A DNA stretch of 64,000 nt from Aquatica leii (GCA_035610365.1 CM069437.1:55390093-55454092), one strand, 5' to 3'; counted from the first letter of the stretch, positions 32,599 through 45,230 are shown. The notes: generated by a model from the sequence alone, not told the origin. Made by a program: numbers and translations.

Positions 32599-33264
32599 TG
32601 CAAAACGTGAATAACGAATTACAATACGAGTTTGTAAGAAATAAATGAGTATAACGTTATAGTTTTTAATTATGCACTTACAAGTAATTTATTAGTAAGC
32701 TCAATTCGATTTTTGTGTAGAGTATTGCTTTATATAATTTCAAAGCATCGATTGAAACGGTTAAGTTCGAAAGATGACTTAAAAAGATGACACCTTAAAC
32801 GCAGTAAGATGAATAACGACGAAAGTCATCTATGTTTATTCCATTTTGCTCAATGAACCAAAATTGTAGGATATTAATCCTAATAATATCACTGGTTTTA
32901 ATTAAAATTAAAACGTTTGATCAAATGTAGACTGTATTTTAATAACGTTACAAGTTAAATGTTGAAAGCTAACTTAAGAATATAAAATTTATAAAATTCT
33001 ACCTCTTACCCTCAAAAAGGGTTGCTACCTGAAGTAAGTTCGTAACAAAAGCAATTCTTTTAAAATTTACAAGTACAGTAACATACAAATTATAAGTAAA
33101 ATATAATTTACAAATAGTCGTGAACAGACTGGTCACATCCACAATTTCTATTCTAATTCGTTTGCCCTCAGCGTGGACCAAGCACGTACGACTAATGCAA
33201 CTTATAGATAGTAAAGGTCAGAGCGGAGCCCAAAACGCAAGAATAAATAGACTTCCTTACCAGG
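32599..33264. other. Spacer between BEL/Pao and gypsy elements
   Basis: This should contain the BEL/Pao 5' LTR or leader and 3' flank of the gypsy element. No repeat partner was found, and the short open frames on both strands have no motif. Confidence 0.3.
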
Positions 33265-33510
33265 TGTTATACGTTTCTTATCTTTTTAGCTGCCGGACAA
33301 ATCCCGTACAGGAGCTGTTGACTAATTTTCCAAAATCAAAAGTATAACCAACTGTGTAAATTTTGGAGTAGTGACTGTTACGAGAAAAAAGCTGTCCAGT
33401 TATCAACCTCGATCAGAGGTCACGGACAACCTTATCTATCTGGATTAAATATGACGCGTATGGTTGGTTGCCTATACCCAGGTGTTTCTGTCCTAAGCTG
33501 AAATAAAAAT
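33265..33510 (-). repeat. Gypsy 3' LTR (shortened)
   Basis: Plus-strand start TGTTATACGTTTC aligns with TGTCACACGTTTC at 37493. The match continues to GTGTTTCYGTCCT near 33495. An internal block present in the other LTR (roughly 37602-37690) is missing here. The inner border is approximate. Confidence 0.7.
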
Positions 33511-33722
33511 AAAAAACGTTCAACCTAAACCAACCAACTTATGGTAAAAGGCCCATCAAATTAAGGGGTTCATTTGGCATTGAAAGGTTTAGACGCATCT
33601 GATAAGACATAATTTCGTTTCCATACCAAGTCGCCAACACAAAAATTAGAATGACGAAAACGAAAGTAATAGCAAAAGCTAAGTTTTATATAGGTTTTCC
33701 TTAGCCTATTCAAAATATCTTT

Positions 33723-35760
33723 TCATAGATCATCGTATCGATCTCGCCTCGGTAATAAGCTGTCTTGATTCAAATCGTCCCCAAAGGTGTGTGGTTTTAG
33801 GGGTTTCTCTAAAGTGTCGCCATTCAACACATGTTCCCTACCAAATAAAGCACAATAGGAAGTAACTTTGTGTTTCCCAGTTCTAATCGCGCAACTTATC
33901 TGAGAAAGTTTCACATCCAAATGCCGGTGATTATTTGCCACATACAAGCAGATCATAAGTTTTAACACCCGATTTATTCTTTTAGCTGGGTTGGCTCTAG
34001 GGTTATAGCAAGCTGTATACAAGATGGTCGTACGAAACTCTTTGCTTTTTTTTGTTCCAAAGCTGAACACTACTATATGGTATAATGTACTGTGGAGTAC
34101 CGTATACTAAGAATATATATTTTTTACTACACTAACAATTGCAGATGAAATGGTGTTTCGAAGGAAGAAGAAACATGCATATTTGGTGATACAATCTGCA
34201 ATTGCCAGTATTGCGGTGTGACCGTTTGAAGAACGTGGCAACGGGCCAACCAGATCAATGCAACGGATTTGCCAAAGCCTAGCTGGTGTAGCTTTAGGAG
34301 CTAATGCCCCTAATGGCCTTTTTTGTTTGGCCTTATGTTTGGAACATACCTCACACTGTCGTACAAACTTTGCCACGTCAGCTGTCATTTTAAGCCATCA
34401 ATACTTCACAAACATCTGAGAAAAATACTTAAAAACGCCATCATGTCCAGCAGTAGCCAAATCATTCTTCTTGAAAATCACCAATCCCTGTTTTTTGGAA
34501 CAAGTTTTCAACTATCTGCTGCTGTAGCAAAGTCGAAGAACCTGGATGACAGGTGTTTATAGAACACATCTTCTTCAACCGCCCAATTTGGAAAATTATG
34601 TGGTGAAGCCAAAATTCTATAAGCATTCTTAGGTACCAGTGATCCGTGACTGGTAGTGACACATAAAATATCAGCTACAACGTGTTTTTCCTTTTCGATG
34701 TACAATGGTGATATATAATGTTGTATTAAATTATTTTTAGGGTAAATGGTTATTATTCTAAAAAAAATAATTTAATATTTTTTATGGTAAAAGTTTGATG
34801 TCTAAAATATAATGTAGTTTTATGGACCATCTGACTAATCTACCCGACGGACTTTAAAGTTTATTAAACCAAATTAAAGAATGGTGATCTGTAATTACCG
34901 TAAAATGTATGGTATAAATTTTTTGATGGCCCATAAAACCGCCAGACACTCCTTTTCGGTAACTAATTAATATAACTAATCATCTTTTCTCCTTTAGAAT
35001 GTTGCTGGCTCAGAACTGCTCCAAGCCCAAAATCGGATGTTCAGTTTGTACGACAAAAAGTAAACTAAAATCCGGACAACTTAATACCGGGGCCGATACC
35101 AATCGTTGTTTTAATGCAGCGAAATCCTTTTCGCATTTTGACGACCAGACGAATGGTGGTGCATTTTTTTAGTTAGTGCTGACAAAGGACTGGCTAAGGA
35201 ACTAAAACCGTTGATGAATGGGCTGTACGAACTTGTCATACCGATTACTCTTCTTACGTCTGTCACTGTTTTAGGGATCTCAAGATTTAAGATTGCCGAT
35301 ACTTTCTCTAGATCCGCGAGTAACCTAAACCTATTGACGGTGTAACTTAAATATCGAAGTTCGGATTGACAAAAATGGTATTTTTCCTTTTTTAGCGTTA
35401 ACCCTGCTGCATACAAACGTGACAAAACTTTCTTTAATTCTTCCAAATGCTCATCGAAAGATAGTGTGGTGATGATTATATCGTCAAAGTAGACAAAACA
35501 GAACGGTTCTAAATCAACACTTATGACTTGGTCGCTTAACCTTTGAAAAATGGCTGGCAAGATGTGAAGACTAAATGGCATCCGACTGAACTGAAACAAG
35601 CCTCGATTTGGCACAGTAAAAACCGTAATAAGTTTTGCTTCCGGTTGCATGGAAATCTGCCAGTAGACCGGAGCGTCTCTGAGTCTGTCCAAAACAGATG
35701 AAATATAGGGCAGAGGGTAAACATCTTTTTGCGTTACGCTGTTTACTGTGTGTTAATCTA
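33723..35760 (-). pseudogene. Gypsy pol relic: RT, RNase H remnant, integrase
   Basis: RT at 35111-35692: DAPVYWQISMQPEAK, MPFSLHILPAIFQRL and the catalytic VYFDDIIITTLSFDEHLEEL. A thumb block RRVIGMTSSYSPFINGFS follows. The RNase H remnant is degraded (EKEKHVVADILC near 34680 marks its end). Integrase: zinc-domain end FVRQCEVCSKHKAKQKRPLG and core entry IRCIDLVGPLPRSSNGHTAI (34107-34388). The second Asp region is damaged, then KEFRTTILYTACYNPRANPAKRINRVLK (33900-34040), where the catalytic Glu of 'NP.ER.NR' is Lys. Stops and frameshifts occur throughout. Confidence 0.85.
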
Positions 35761-36149
35761 TACAGAACCTATAGCCGTTGTCTTCCTTTTTAATTATTAC
35801 AATCAGACTTGCTCAAGACTCTTTGAGGATTCAACTACCCTTAAATTTAAAATTTCATCTATTCCTTATTAACATGTTTTTGAAAAGTTGAACTAATCGG
35901 ATTATATCTTTGTTTTATGGTGTCTGAAGTCGTTCGAATATTGTGGAATACAAGATTTATACACCCTAACCTATGGTGATTGCCGTTCTCCAATGTCTTG
36001 TTTATCAGAGAAGTAAGTTGTAAGGACTGTTGTTCTGAGAGTTCTTGTATTTCGGTGATCTCGTTTGTTTTAGGACAAAACTTTTCAAAATCCTAAAGAC
36101 CGTGGCGAAAATCGGGGATTACTCCCATCTATTTCCAAAAGTCAAGGTA

Positions 36150-37190
36150 TTATGACGCAGAAGGTACAATGAACACATTGAATATTTTTGTTCTGGATTC
36201 ACGGTAATCGGCAACGCCACAGTCCTTAGAATTTTGCAGGAATCTCCATTTGCGACCCGGCAGTTCACGATTTCGGATAGGGCTAATGGAAAGCCAAGGC
36301 TTTTCAGTCTGTCCTACCCTTGACAAGTTTGCCAATTTGGACGAATTACACCACCCTTACCACAACCATAGCAATGTAGCTTTTTAGGTCTTCTGCAGCG
36401 CCATGGTAAGTGTCCTGATTTTTGACAATATCCAACGGACACGAGTTGCGTTAGCTGAGAGCATGGAATTCTTTCTCTGCGGTATATTCCTCTCGGCAAT
36501 CGCTAAGTTTAAGATGTCTAGATATGCTAGGTCTAGGTCTGGCTATAACAATTTGGTAGACTTTTTAGATAGGAGTTAAACATTTTTCACTAAACCTCTG
36601 CTTGCTTTCAACTTCTTGTCAATTTGTAGAAAATCTTTTAACGAATTTATCTGGCATAACTAATTTTAACATTTCTGATTCGGCCAATTGTGTCGACAGT
36701 CGTGAAAACAACTTATGCATGTTAGCTAGACCCTATGGTTTCTGAAGGTCTTATTGTACGTGCCTTAAATTCCTCCAACAATTTGTCATCATAGTCGCTT
36801 GGTTGAAATACTTCTTTTAATAATCTAATTACGTTTTGCTATGTACACATCGACGGCTGATGTGCCCTAAACAAGAAAAACAAATCTTGATAACAAATCC
36901 GACGTTGACAAAAACAATTGTTGTTTAGAAACATTCCGTGTCAAATTAAATTTATCAATTCTTTCTAAAACAGCGTTAAGCGACATGGATTTATCCCCCA
37001 AAAATTTTAGATTCCACTTAGACACAGAAACATGCTGTCGTATAAGTTGACGGTTATTGCCGATAGAGGGTTGATTATTAGTGTCTTCGTCTTCAAATTC
37101 ACTTAAAAAGTGATCACTAGCAAAACCTGGGTTACCATTTGGACTAGACAAATTAATAGCAGACAAATTTAACAAGGTATTGCATTTCAT
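36150..37190 (-). pseudogene. Gypsy gag relic with CCHC-like nucleocapsid motif
   Basis: The gag body is visible at 36867-37190 (KWNLKFLGDKSMSLNAVLERID, where FSG/LGDK..S is the typical gag entry). The nucleocapsid region near 36330-36440 contains CYGCGKGGVIRPNWQTC, a CCHC-type knuckle whose His is not in the canonical place; this variant class is seen in insect gypsy elements. Frame breaks lie between the two blocks. Gag would package element RNA. Confidence 0.65.
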
Positions 37191-37492
37191 TTTCCCATGT
37201 TAGGATTCAAAATCGCTACGTAGTTGCTTATTTCTAAAAGTAATTCACGTTGTTTACTTATCTCCCCATCATTTAAACAATTCATGCGTTAACAGCGTAA
37301 AAAAATGCGTAGTACCAATAAGGAAATTCTTTTAAATGTGTTTGAAAAACCGTTTTTATTGAACGACTGTAAACTACGTGCGACAATTTGCGACAATTAC
37401 GGTCCAAAGAAAAATGATAGTAAATTGGGGTTGGAGTGTGCAGAAATGGATGGTTTGTAGTGTGCTACCTAACAATATCAGGGTGAATCATG

Positions 37493-37832
37493 TGTCACAC
37501 GTTTCTTATCTTTCTAGCTGCCGCACAAATTCCGTACAGGAGCTGTTGATTAATTGTCTAGAATCAAAAGTATAACCAACAGTGTAAATTTTGTAGTAGT
37601 GAGATAAGATTCCAATTATAGTTATTTTAACCAATTTTATTAACTGTTACAACGTTACAGCTTTTTCTAAACCTTATCAGCTCAAGAATGTTACAAGGAG
37701 ACAGTCGTTCAGTTATCAACATCGATAAGCGGTCAAGAACTACCTTATCTAATTGGGTCGAGTAGGACGCGTATGGTTGATTGCCTATACCCAAGTGTTT
37801 CCGTCCTCAGCAAAAATAATTATGTTACAAAT
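37493..37832 (-). repeat. Gypsy 5' LTR
   Basis: Begins TGTCACACG on the plus strand and appears to end at TTATGTTACA near 37832, giving TG...CA ends. It is about 340 bp. It shares most blocks with the left LTR at roughly 80% identity by eye, suggesting an old insertion. Confidence 0.7.
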
Positions 37833-39635
37833 TTAGAAAGAATAAAAAACTGTTGCAAAACGTACATTAATTGGAAATTTGAAAAAATTTTGTTGTATGC
37901 TATCAAAATTAATTATTAAATGATAATGCTTAGAAAATCTGGTTGCATTTATTGCAATAACGATTTAGTTTAGTATAAACCGACCCAGACATGTGACTCA
38001 TTGCTACAATGGTTGGAACTAGCCTATACTGAATGTATCTGATTAACAGGTTATTTTAGAAGACAAAATTAGAGCATAAATACAAACAAAAAATAAAAGT
38101 TGCATTAAAACTTACAGACCTATTGCATTAAATAGTCTCCTAAAATTGTTGACACCCCAAACAAAAATAAATTGTTCTAAAAAGTGCACATTTTGTTACA
38201 GCAGTTTGCTGACACTAAAAATAAATACAAAATAATCTTTAAGGCGCAGGGAAATTATTGTGGTTAAATGAAATTGCTATACTAAGAATATTGTTTCGGC
38301 CACACGGAAGTCGAACAATGGACTGTATTTAATGTATTAGAAAGGAGAGGACTTCCGGTAGCAATCCACCAAATTATTAGTAAGCGACAATTACTTACGT
38401 TATATTCATGTGTATTCTGGAAATCGGGAGCGCTCAACCACTCAAACCCGTAATAAATCAAGGCCTCGATTTACCCAGAATTAAGCGATTGCCCGACTTA
38501 CCTTGATCTTATTTTTCACTGGTTGGTGGAGTTAAGTCTGTAGCACGCACAAAAGGGCGCACGGTTTACTCACTAAACATCACAATTAACATTTAAGAAA
38601 AATTAATGAAATAGAATTCAAGAAAGGAGACGTAATAATCGGTTCAAAACTAAGTAACGTAATGTCGTATTTATCAAAAACTTGTATTTACAGTGAAACT
38701 TAAAAGAGGAGACAGCAAGTCACAAAACCAAAAATGCAACGCGAAGATAACGGTTTAAAAAGAAAACGCTCGCGGTAACAAATATAATTAATGCATTAGA
38801 TCGTACCTGAAAGATAACGTATTAACGTTAAATTTATATAAAATGTTTAAAATGTCCTCGATTGAATAATCTTAGAACTTGCAACTGGGCTCTCTTTAGG
38901 AAGAGACTTAAGCAGCGACTGGACAAATGCCTGTCAATACTTTTGAACCTTAGTAGAAATATAACTTATACACAATATCTCCAAGGGATCTTGTATAGAC
39001 ACTTACGCAAGTGGTTGTCTATTAAAAAAAACAGCCCAGAGATTCTTTGATAAAATTTGAAACATTCCTTTCTAAGGAAACAAATTTGTAAACTTTTTGA
39101 CTAGGTTAAAAAATTAGAAGATGAGAAGAATACATAATTTTTCTTTCAAAATATGGCTACGTCTTTAGAAATGCAAAAAAAAATATTGGAAAAATCACTG
39201 TGAGAAGACCAAAAAATACTCTAGACTTTAGAAAACTTTACAAAAACATAACTAAGGTAAACTCGGATTATTGCAAAAACCACAAGGAAGTTGTACAACA
39301 TTCGGAATCAATGCTAGAAACACGCTTTCCCAAAAACTGAAACATTTCATACCATAGTAACGAGTTCATATTTGACATACTTAAAAAAAGATTAATAGAA
39401 GCTGTTGGACAAAAGTAAGATTATTTGGGTTGCAGAATTTTTTGCACTATCTCGTCCCGATCAGATATTACTAAGCAAAAGCAAAATGTATGGGTATAAA
39501 TGAAAACAGTGTAAAACGAATTTTGAGAGAAACGATTATTACGAATAATAAAATTGATCATTTTCTCTAAAAATCACTAGACAATTTATAATAGATAAAC
39601 GATTTTGTACTAATGCAGAATTATATAAAAAACTT
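37833..39635. other. No intact gene; weak LINE-like and HTH-transposase-like scraps
   Basis: Around 38862-39050 (plus) NNLRTCNWALFRKRLKQRLDK resembles a LINE linker ('L...W..F...L...L'). At about 39470-39560 (plus) AKCMGINENSVKRILRE resembles a helix-turn-helix found in transposase N-termini. Both are too short for a firm call. Confidence 0.3.
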
Positions 39636-39639
39636 GTAT

Positions 39640-41978
39640 TATAATTGACTTACTTACTTATACTTATACTTGTCTCGCTGGCATTCCAGCGTCGCTGCCG
39701 AAGCCAACATGTGACACTTACTTTTGTGAAGATACACAACATCAAATAAAAACCACCGTCGCCAAAAGGATAATTCATCGTGCAGAAAACGCGCTAGTCA
39801 GGGAAAGACTACGTGATACCTACCATAGATTAAGTCAAATATCCAACGAACTATACGTGCTGCATCTAGAGTTGAGTAACAAACTTAGTGAAGACTTGTG
39901 GACAACCATCGATCGGATCAGCTACGAACATTCTGAACATCATCTGGCTACAACGACGAAAAACCAAATAAAAAAGTTTGATAAACTACACTACAAACAA
40001 TCAGAGAAGATACCAGAGCTGGATACAGAAAAAACAGTCATCAATCTTTTGGTGCAGCAACTAACCGAAACACAAACAAAAGTACTTGCCAAAGGATTCA
40101 ACTTTGCAGTCGCACCTACAAAAATACCAAAAAAGGATATCATCGCTCAAGTGGAATGTGCCATCCGCAATCTACCCATCGATGCTAAAGAAATAAGACA
40201 CAAAACTTGTCGTATCTTACGGACAGTCAAACCACCATCAAAAAACATAACCAAGAATGAGGAAAGAGCGTTACTTGACTTAAGTAAGAATGAAAAAGTA
40301 ATCATTCTACGAGCGGACAAAGGTAACGCGACAGTAATAATGGATAAGAACATCTACATCAGGAAAATGGACACTTTACTAAACCCAAATCATTACACAA
40401 AACTAAACACAAACCCTACTGCGAAAATTGAACGACGCATAACAGAAGAACAGACAAGGCTGTTACTATCGGAAAACCAGCCTCCACGACTGTATGGGTT
40501 AGCGAAAATTTATAAAACCGGAAACCCTCTAAAACCTATCGTCAGTACCTGTGGATCACCGACTTACGAGTTAGCAAAATACTTAGCTAGAAGACTACAG
40601 CAGCACACCGTACAGACAACCAGCTACGTTAAGAATTCCGAACATTTCGTTAAGATTCTCCAAGGAATTGAGGTAACTACCAGTGACATACTAGTTAGTT
40701 TTGACGTAGAATCACTATTCACCAATGTACCAGTGAAAGAAACATTAAGGATCATTAGACAACAACTAGTGCCACGAGGTTTACAAGAAGATTTGATGGA
40801 CTTGGCCAGACTCTGTTTAACGTCATCCTACTTTCTGTGGAATGGTGAGTTCCATGAACAAAAGAACGGCGCAAGTATGGGATCACCACTGTCACCAGTA
40901 ACAGCCAACATCTTTATGGAAGCTTTTGAACAAAAAGCTATCAACTCAAGCGACAGGAAACCGAAATGCTGGTACAGATACGTAGACGACATTTTTGTCG
41001 TATGGCCTTACAAACGGGAAGAATTACAAAGTTTTCTTCAACATATCAATGAACACCACAACAGTATCAAATTTAACATGGAGATCGAAAAGAACAAAAC
41101 GCTGACCTTTCTAGAGGTTCTGGTAACACGCACGAACAACAGGCTAAGTCATAGCGTATACCGCAAGGAAACACATACAGGCCGGTATCTACACGCATTC
41201 TCTAATCACCATCCACAACAGAAGAGATCCCTCATTAATACACTTTTAAGAAGAGCGGAGAAAATTAGTGATGAAGAAGCCGGAGGAAATCAAACACATC
41301 AAAGACGCTCTTATAAAAAATAGTTACAACAAAAAATTAATAAAACCGCCGAAGAAGAAGGAGAAGCAAGCTGAGGTTGCTGCGGAGACACCGTCAGAAA
41401 CATATGCTTACTTACACTACGTTCCCGGAGTCACTGACAGACTAAAGAAGGTTCTAAGAAAGAAAAACATTACTACACGTTATAACACAGTGAAGAAAAT
41501 AGATCAGGTGATACCACCTAATAAAGATCAACTTCCAAGACTACACAACAAGGGTATATACAAATTAGAGTGTATGTGCGGCAAGAGTTACATCGGCCAA
41601 ACAGGGAGGAGCATTCAGTACAGGGTTAAAGAACATCAACGAGACGCTCAACTGAGACGCACGGACAAATCTGCAGTAGCGGAACATCTAGATGAGAATG
41701 GAAATCACCGGATTGATTACGGGAACGTAAAGGTATTAGCACGAAGCAGACACTATCACCAGCGAATAATACTCAAATTACTGGAAATAATGAAAAATCC
41801 TAACAACTTCAACCGTGAGGATGGATACAGATTAAGCAACACATGGAGATCTACGTTGCGTGAAGAACATGCAAGAAGTCACCAAACGTCTATGAACGCA
41901 AATCAACAGACCAGAACGGACACGGATCAGCGAAGCGGAGCCGAAAGACGGTATATAACGAAGAACGCAAGACGATGA
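39640..41978 (+). pseudogene. Penelope-like RT and GIY-YIG endonuclease, one frameshift between the domains
   Basis: One frame is open from about 39640 to 41323 with no clear ATG at the start (a GTG lies at 39857). N-terminal blocks are KVIILRADKGNATVIMDKNIY and PPRLYGLAKIYKTGNPLKPI. RT palm: ILVSFDVESLFTNVPV (motif A), NGASMGSPLSPVTANIFME (motif B), CWYRYVDDIFVVWPY (motif C), and TLTFLEVLVTR. Then VYRKETHTGRYLHAFSNHH. Near 41270-41290 the frame shifts by one base; EEIKHIKDALIKNSYNKKLI continues the protein in the second frame (41268-41978). Endonuclease: KGIYKLECMCGKSYIGQTGR, VKEHQRDAQL, KSAVAEHL, which is GIY-YIG with the Cys-rich spacer. Apart from the shift it looks intact, so it is a relatively young insertion. 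Confidence 0.9.
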
Positions 41979-41998
41979 CATCACTCTTTAGAAATCTT

Positions 41999-42030
41999 CT
42001 AAAGAAGCTGACAGCATGATCAGCGAAACC
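41999..42030 (+). ncRNA. Hammerhead-ribozyme-like motif at 3' end of Penelope-like element 2
   Basis: CTAAAGA, then A, stem GCTGA, loop CAGCATGA, stem TCAGC, then GAAACC. The arrangement is the same as at the other Penelope-like ends, with one core change (CTAAAGA for CTGAAGA). Placement right after the endonuclease frame supports its identity; activity is doubtful. Confidence 0.45.
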
Positions 42031-42189
42031 TTAAGTGAAAGTTTTGTGACGCGGCAACACCCGAAAAACAGTGCTACATTATATTATATTTACCAGATTT
42101 TACGAAAGGTTGTCAAAATAGTACCTTAAAAAGATGGGTTAAAGATATGAATTTTTATAAAGCAAAATAGTATAGCATCCAAAGGAGCT

Positions 42190-42421
42190 AAATACTTGTG
42201 TATGATAATAATCGATTCTTAATCAGTGAAGTGACATCAAAACTCACAATAAAATTCTCAAGTTCAAGTTTTATAGTTTCTAAATAATGTTCAACGAAAA
42301 CTTCGCTGGTTTGTAAGTAGGAGATTAGATGAAATTGGAAGGAATCTTGTACATTGAACGTACTGCTGACGATTGTAACATAACTATCAAATAGCGTACG
42401 GTGTTTTTTAAAAGTTAACAT
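42190..42421 (-). pseudogene. Penelope-like RT motif-A fragment (third element)
   Basis: The minus-strand frame reads FHLISYLQTSEVFVEHYLETI followed by ENFIVSFDVTSLIKN. It aligns with the region before and across RT motif A of element 2 (SYVKNSEHFVKILQ...ILVSFDVESLFTN). The NVP that normally follows is lost. It lies tail-to-tail with element 2. No other parts are recognised. Confidence 0.6.
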
Positions 42422-43023
42422 TGTGATTTTCGGTGTTTTTATATTATTTTAGAAGATTAGATAGTACTAACAATAGGAGAAAAAGGTATACTTTGTTTGT
42501 GGATTTTGAAACATCCGTATAGACAAGGTGGTTTCGAATCTGAAGAGGTAAGTCGACGTTTGGTCGAAAAACAAGTTTTAGTAAGCTATACACAATTTTT
42601 TAGTTAATACTGTGATTTTTTAACTAACATTGAAGAATGTTAGTAAATTTTCAATGTCTGCATATACATTTTTCCAAAAATAAAGCAAATACGTCTTATG
42701 TATTCTCCAGCATTTTTACTAGTATGAAACGTACGATTATATCACTAACGGGATCAACCGTGTTGCTCACATAAGAATTTACAGATTTAGAAATAACACT
42801 ACATTCGTCGATGTTCAGCAGCATCACATAATTCATTTTTTTTTATAGGACGATTACGTGTATTAGACATGATCTTGATAAAACAACGGTAACTAAACTA
42901 AGCACAGTAATCACAATACTATAATTGAAACTTACTTATTGACTTGGTTAAATTGACAAAAAAGTATATTCTTTCTAAATTGGAATTGTCATTAAATTTA
43001 ATTCGATTAGAGTATTTTAGTAA
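42422..43023. other. No recognised feature
   Basis: AT-rich spacer between the third Penelope-like fragment and the MITE. Confidence 0.3.
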
Positions 43024-43225
43024 TTGGTCTATTAGACCCATTTAAGGAACAAAGATAATTAAGTATATTAATTTCTAAGTAGATCTTAAAATAAACACCA
43101 AATCACATCTAGAAACTAATTAGTATGCGAGTTAGGTCCTTGAGTATATTATACCCTAATGACTATCTACTTATAACGAATTAATCAATACTATGCATTT
43201 ACTTAAATGGGACCATTAGACCAAC
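43024..43225. repeat. About 200-bp MITE with about 60-bp inverted repeats
   Basis: The left arm TTGGTCTATTAGACCCATTTAAG (43024 on) is mirrored by the complement CTTAAATGGGACCATTAGACCAA ending at 43225. The inner arm ends share TAAGTAGAT / ATCTACTTA. No coding potential. Confidence 0.65.
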
Positions 43226-43990
43226 CTTGATCATTTAAAATTTCAATGCAGATTGTTTTTTTTTAATCAGGTGATTGTAAAATAATGATTGTGCTAGCAA
43301 ACAATCCCTACAGGTTTTTGAAGTGCAGCAAATTTCAAATTTTACAAAAACTCTAATTACTTGAGCGTATTCTAATTATACAAATCCTGAATCAATCAGA
43401 ATTTCTAAAGGGAATAAAAACACAAATAAATTAATTAACTTACTTCCCGACTAATTTTGTGTCTTATAAATGAAAATAAGCAGATATTGATAAAACAGAA
43501 ATAGAAAATATAGTAATAACTACTGCAGTATTTGACTTTTGTGATATAATAATAAGAACGTTAGATATATGCTTTATTTCAAAGCATCTTGACGACAGTG
43601 GTAATAGTCTAGAAAACAGAAGCGTGTAGTAATAAAGACAACATTGAATGTTCGGAAATGTCAAAAAACACAGATAGTAAAAAAATCACACAATAACTAT
43701 GCAAGGGTAAACAATTACAATTTCAAAAAAAGTTTATTGATGTTATTAAAGCAGAAACTACCTTGAGATTGTACACTAAATTCCCAAAAATAAATAAGGT
43801 GTTTTTAGATGATTTGAAAAAAGTCATATGCAACTGTAGATTTAGACTTGGTTTACAAACAAAAACCAATAATTAAGCAATACTTGACTTATAGGAACAG
43901 ACATTTACATAAAATTTCTTTTTTTAATTAGTATGAACGTAAATATAAAGTATTAGTTTATTGTCTTCAATTTTAGTTTTATTTTAGTAT
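43226..43990. other. No recognised gene
   Basis: AT-rich, with short open frames lacking motifs. Confidence 0.3.
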
Positions 43991-45230
43991 CTAAACATAT
44001 CGCTGTGTCACGTTCTAATGGGGGAAGTGGAGAAAAAGAAAAAAAAAGAAATAAATTACTAAGATGTCACGCTTACCTTTTGGCTAGCCTCACCGCAGAT
44101 GGTCATCGGGTAAAAGAAAATCGAAGTGAAAGAATATTCTTTGGTAAGCGAAATGCCCGAGTGCGCCACCTCTTCTCGAAGTTTAGTCGAACGTAGTAAG
44201 TCTAGGCAGGAGAAAAGGAGATCCTAGACCCGAGGTCCCCCAAAATAAAGATACCCAAAATTAACAATAATCATTTATTATGTATATATATTTTAAGAAA
44301 AATTCATTGAATGGAAAGAGACAACTCGACGGTTACGCCACTGGTATAAATTACATATATATATATAAATTACACAAAAATTAGATCACAATGTTAACGC
44401 AGATCTAAAATAGACTCTGGAAGCAAAAGATTGTGCTAAAATTAAATTACGCTGCCGCAACTACAATAAACGATAGCAAGTACACCCGTGACCGCAAGTA
44501 AAAAATAACAAAAAGACCGCCCGTGGTCCTTGACGTCAAGTTCACGACCGGTATAAAATTCGTCAATCATTCAGGTTACGATAGAACAATTCGTTTCGAG
44601 CTCCCAAATCTCTACTAGTTACAAATTCCCGCACATTACAGATTGCAGTTTCTTTTATTTTATTTATAGCAATTAAACACACAAATAAATCGATTAAGTA
44701 GGCGTATCGTATTAACACAAAAAGACAATTGTTTAGGAAGGAAGTACACAAAGCTACAAAGTCCGTTCTTACTCCATTTCACTAAACTGTAGCGTTATTT
44801 GCACAATTTATTATAAGATGTTGAGCACGAGCAGAAGTCGAGACCCCGAAGCGCGTGGACGAATGTGGTCGAGGTTGCGCGGTCTTCCCGGTTTTAGGCG
44901 TGATAATTTAGAGATATGCATAAATACCTTTTCGGCCAGAATTTGTTTATGGAATGACCCATTCACCAGGTTACACATCCATTACAAACGCGTACCACCA
45001 AATAAAAGGAAATCCGTAGATGGCCAACTACTCTCAGGCGTCCTTTACGTGCATAAATCGAAGAATATAGTTCAAGGTCAGATATCTCAAACGGTTAAAG
45101 GCAAGGTTGCCGAATTAATGCCCATTTACGAATTTACACGTTACAGCTGTTTACAACTTTTACGTAACAAAAAAATAAAGTAAATTGTTATTCTCGAAAG
45201 AAGCGACATGCTTAATAATAGTTATATAGC
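43991..45230. other. Less AT-rich block with two unassigned open frames
   Basis: Sequence composition shifts here, with many CG-containing words. Plus-strand open frames at 44005-44196 and 44818-45183 (121 codons, beginning MLSTSRSRDPEARGRM) show no family motif that I recognise. The composition suggests a transposon of unknown type or a host exon region; neither can be supported further. Confidence 0.3.

Larger units (their letters stand above)
33265..37832 (-). mobile_element. Ty3/gypsy LTR retrotransposon, minus strand, with two LTRs
   Basis: LTR-like repeats occur in direct orientation at 33265-about 33510 and 37493-about 37832. Shared blocks are ACGTTTCTTATCTTTYTAGC, CCGTACAGGAGCTGTTGA, ATCAAAAGTATAACCAAC, GACGCGTATGGTTG and TTGCCTATACCCA. 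The interior reads gag, protease/RT, RNase H, integrase from right to left. The left LTR lacks about 85 bp present in the right one. All open frames are interrupted, so this copy is inactive. Confidence 0.85.
39640..42075 (+). mobile_element. Penelope-like element 2, nearly complete coding region, 5'-truncated
   Basis: It begins after an ACTT-rich stretch (ACTTACTTACTTATACTT, 39646 on), with a frame open from the first recognisable codons, and ends in a short 3' region with a hammerhead-like motif (41999-42030). It is better preserved and less AT-rich than the surrounding elements. No matching repeat was found at the left side, consistent with 5' truncation. Confidence 0.8.
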
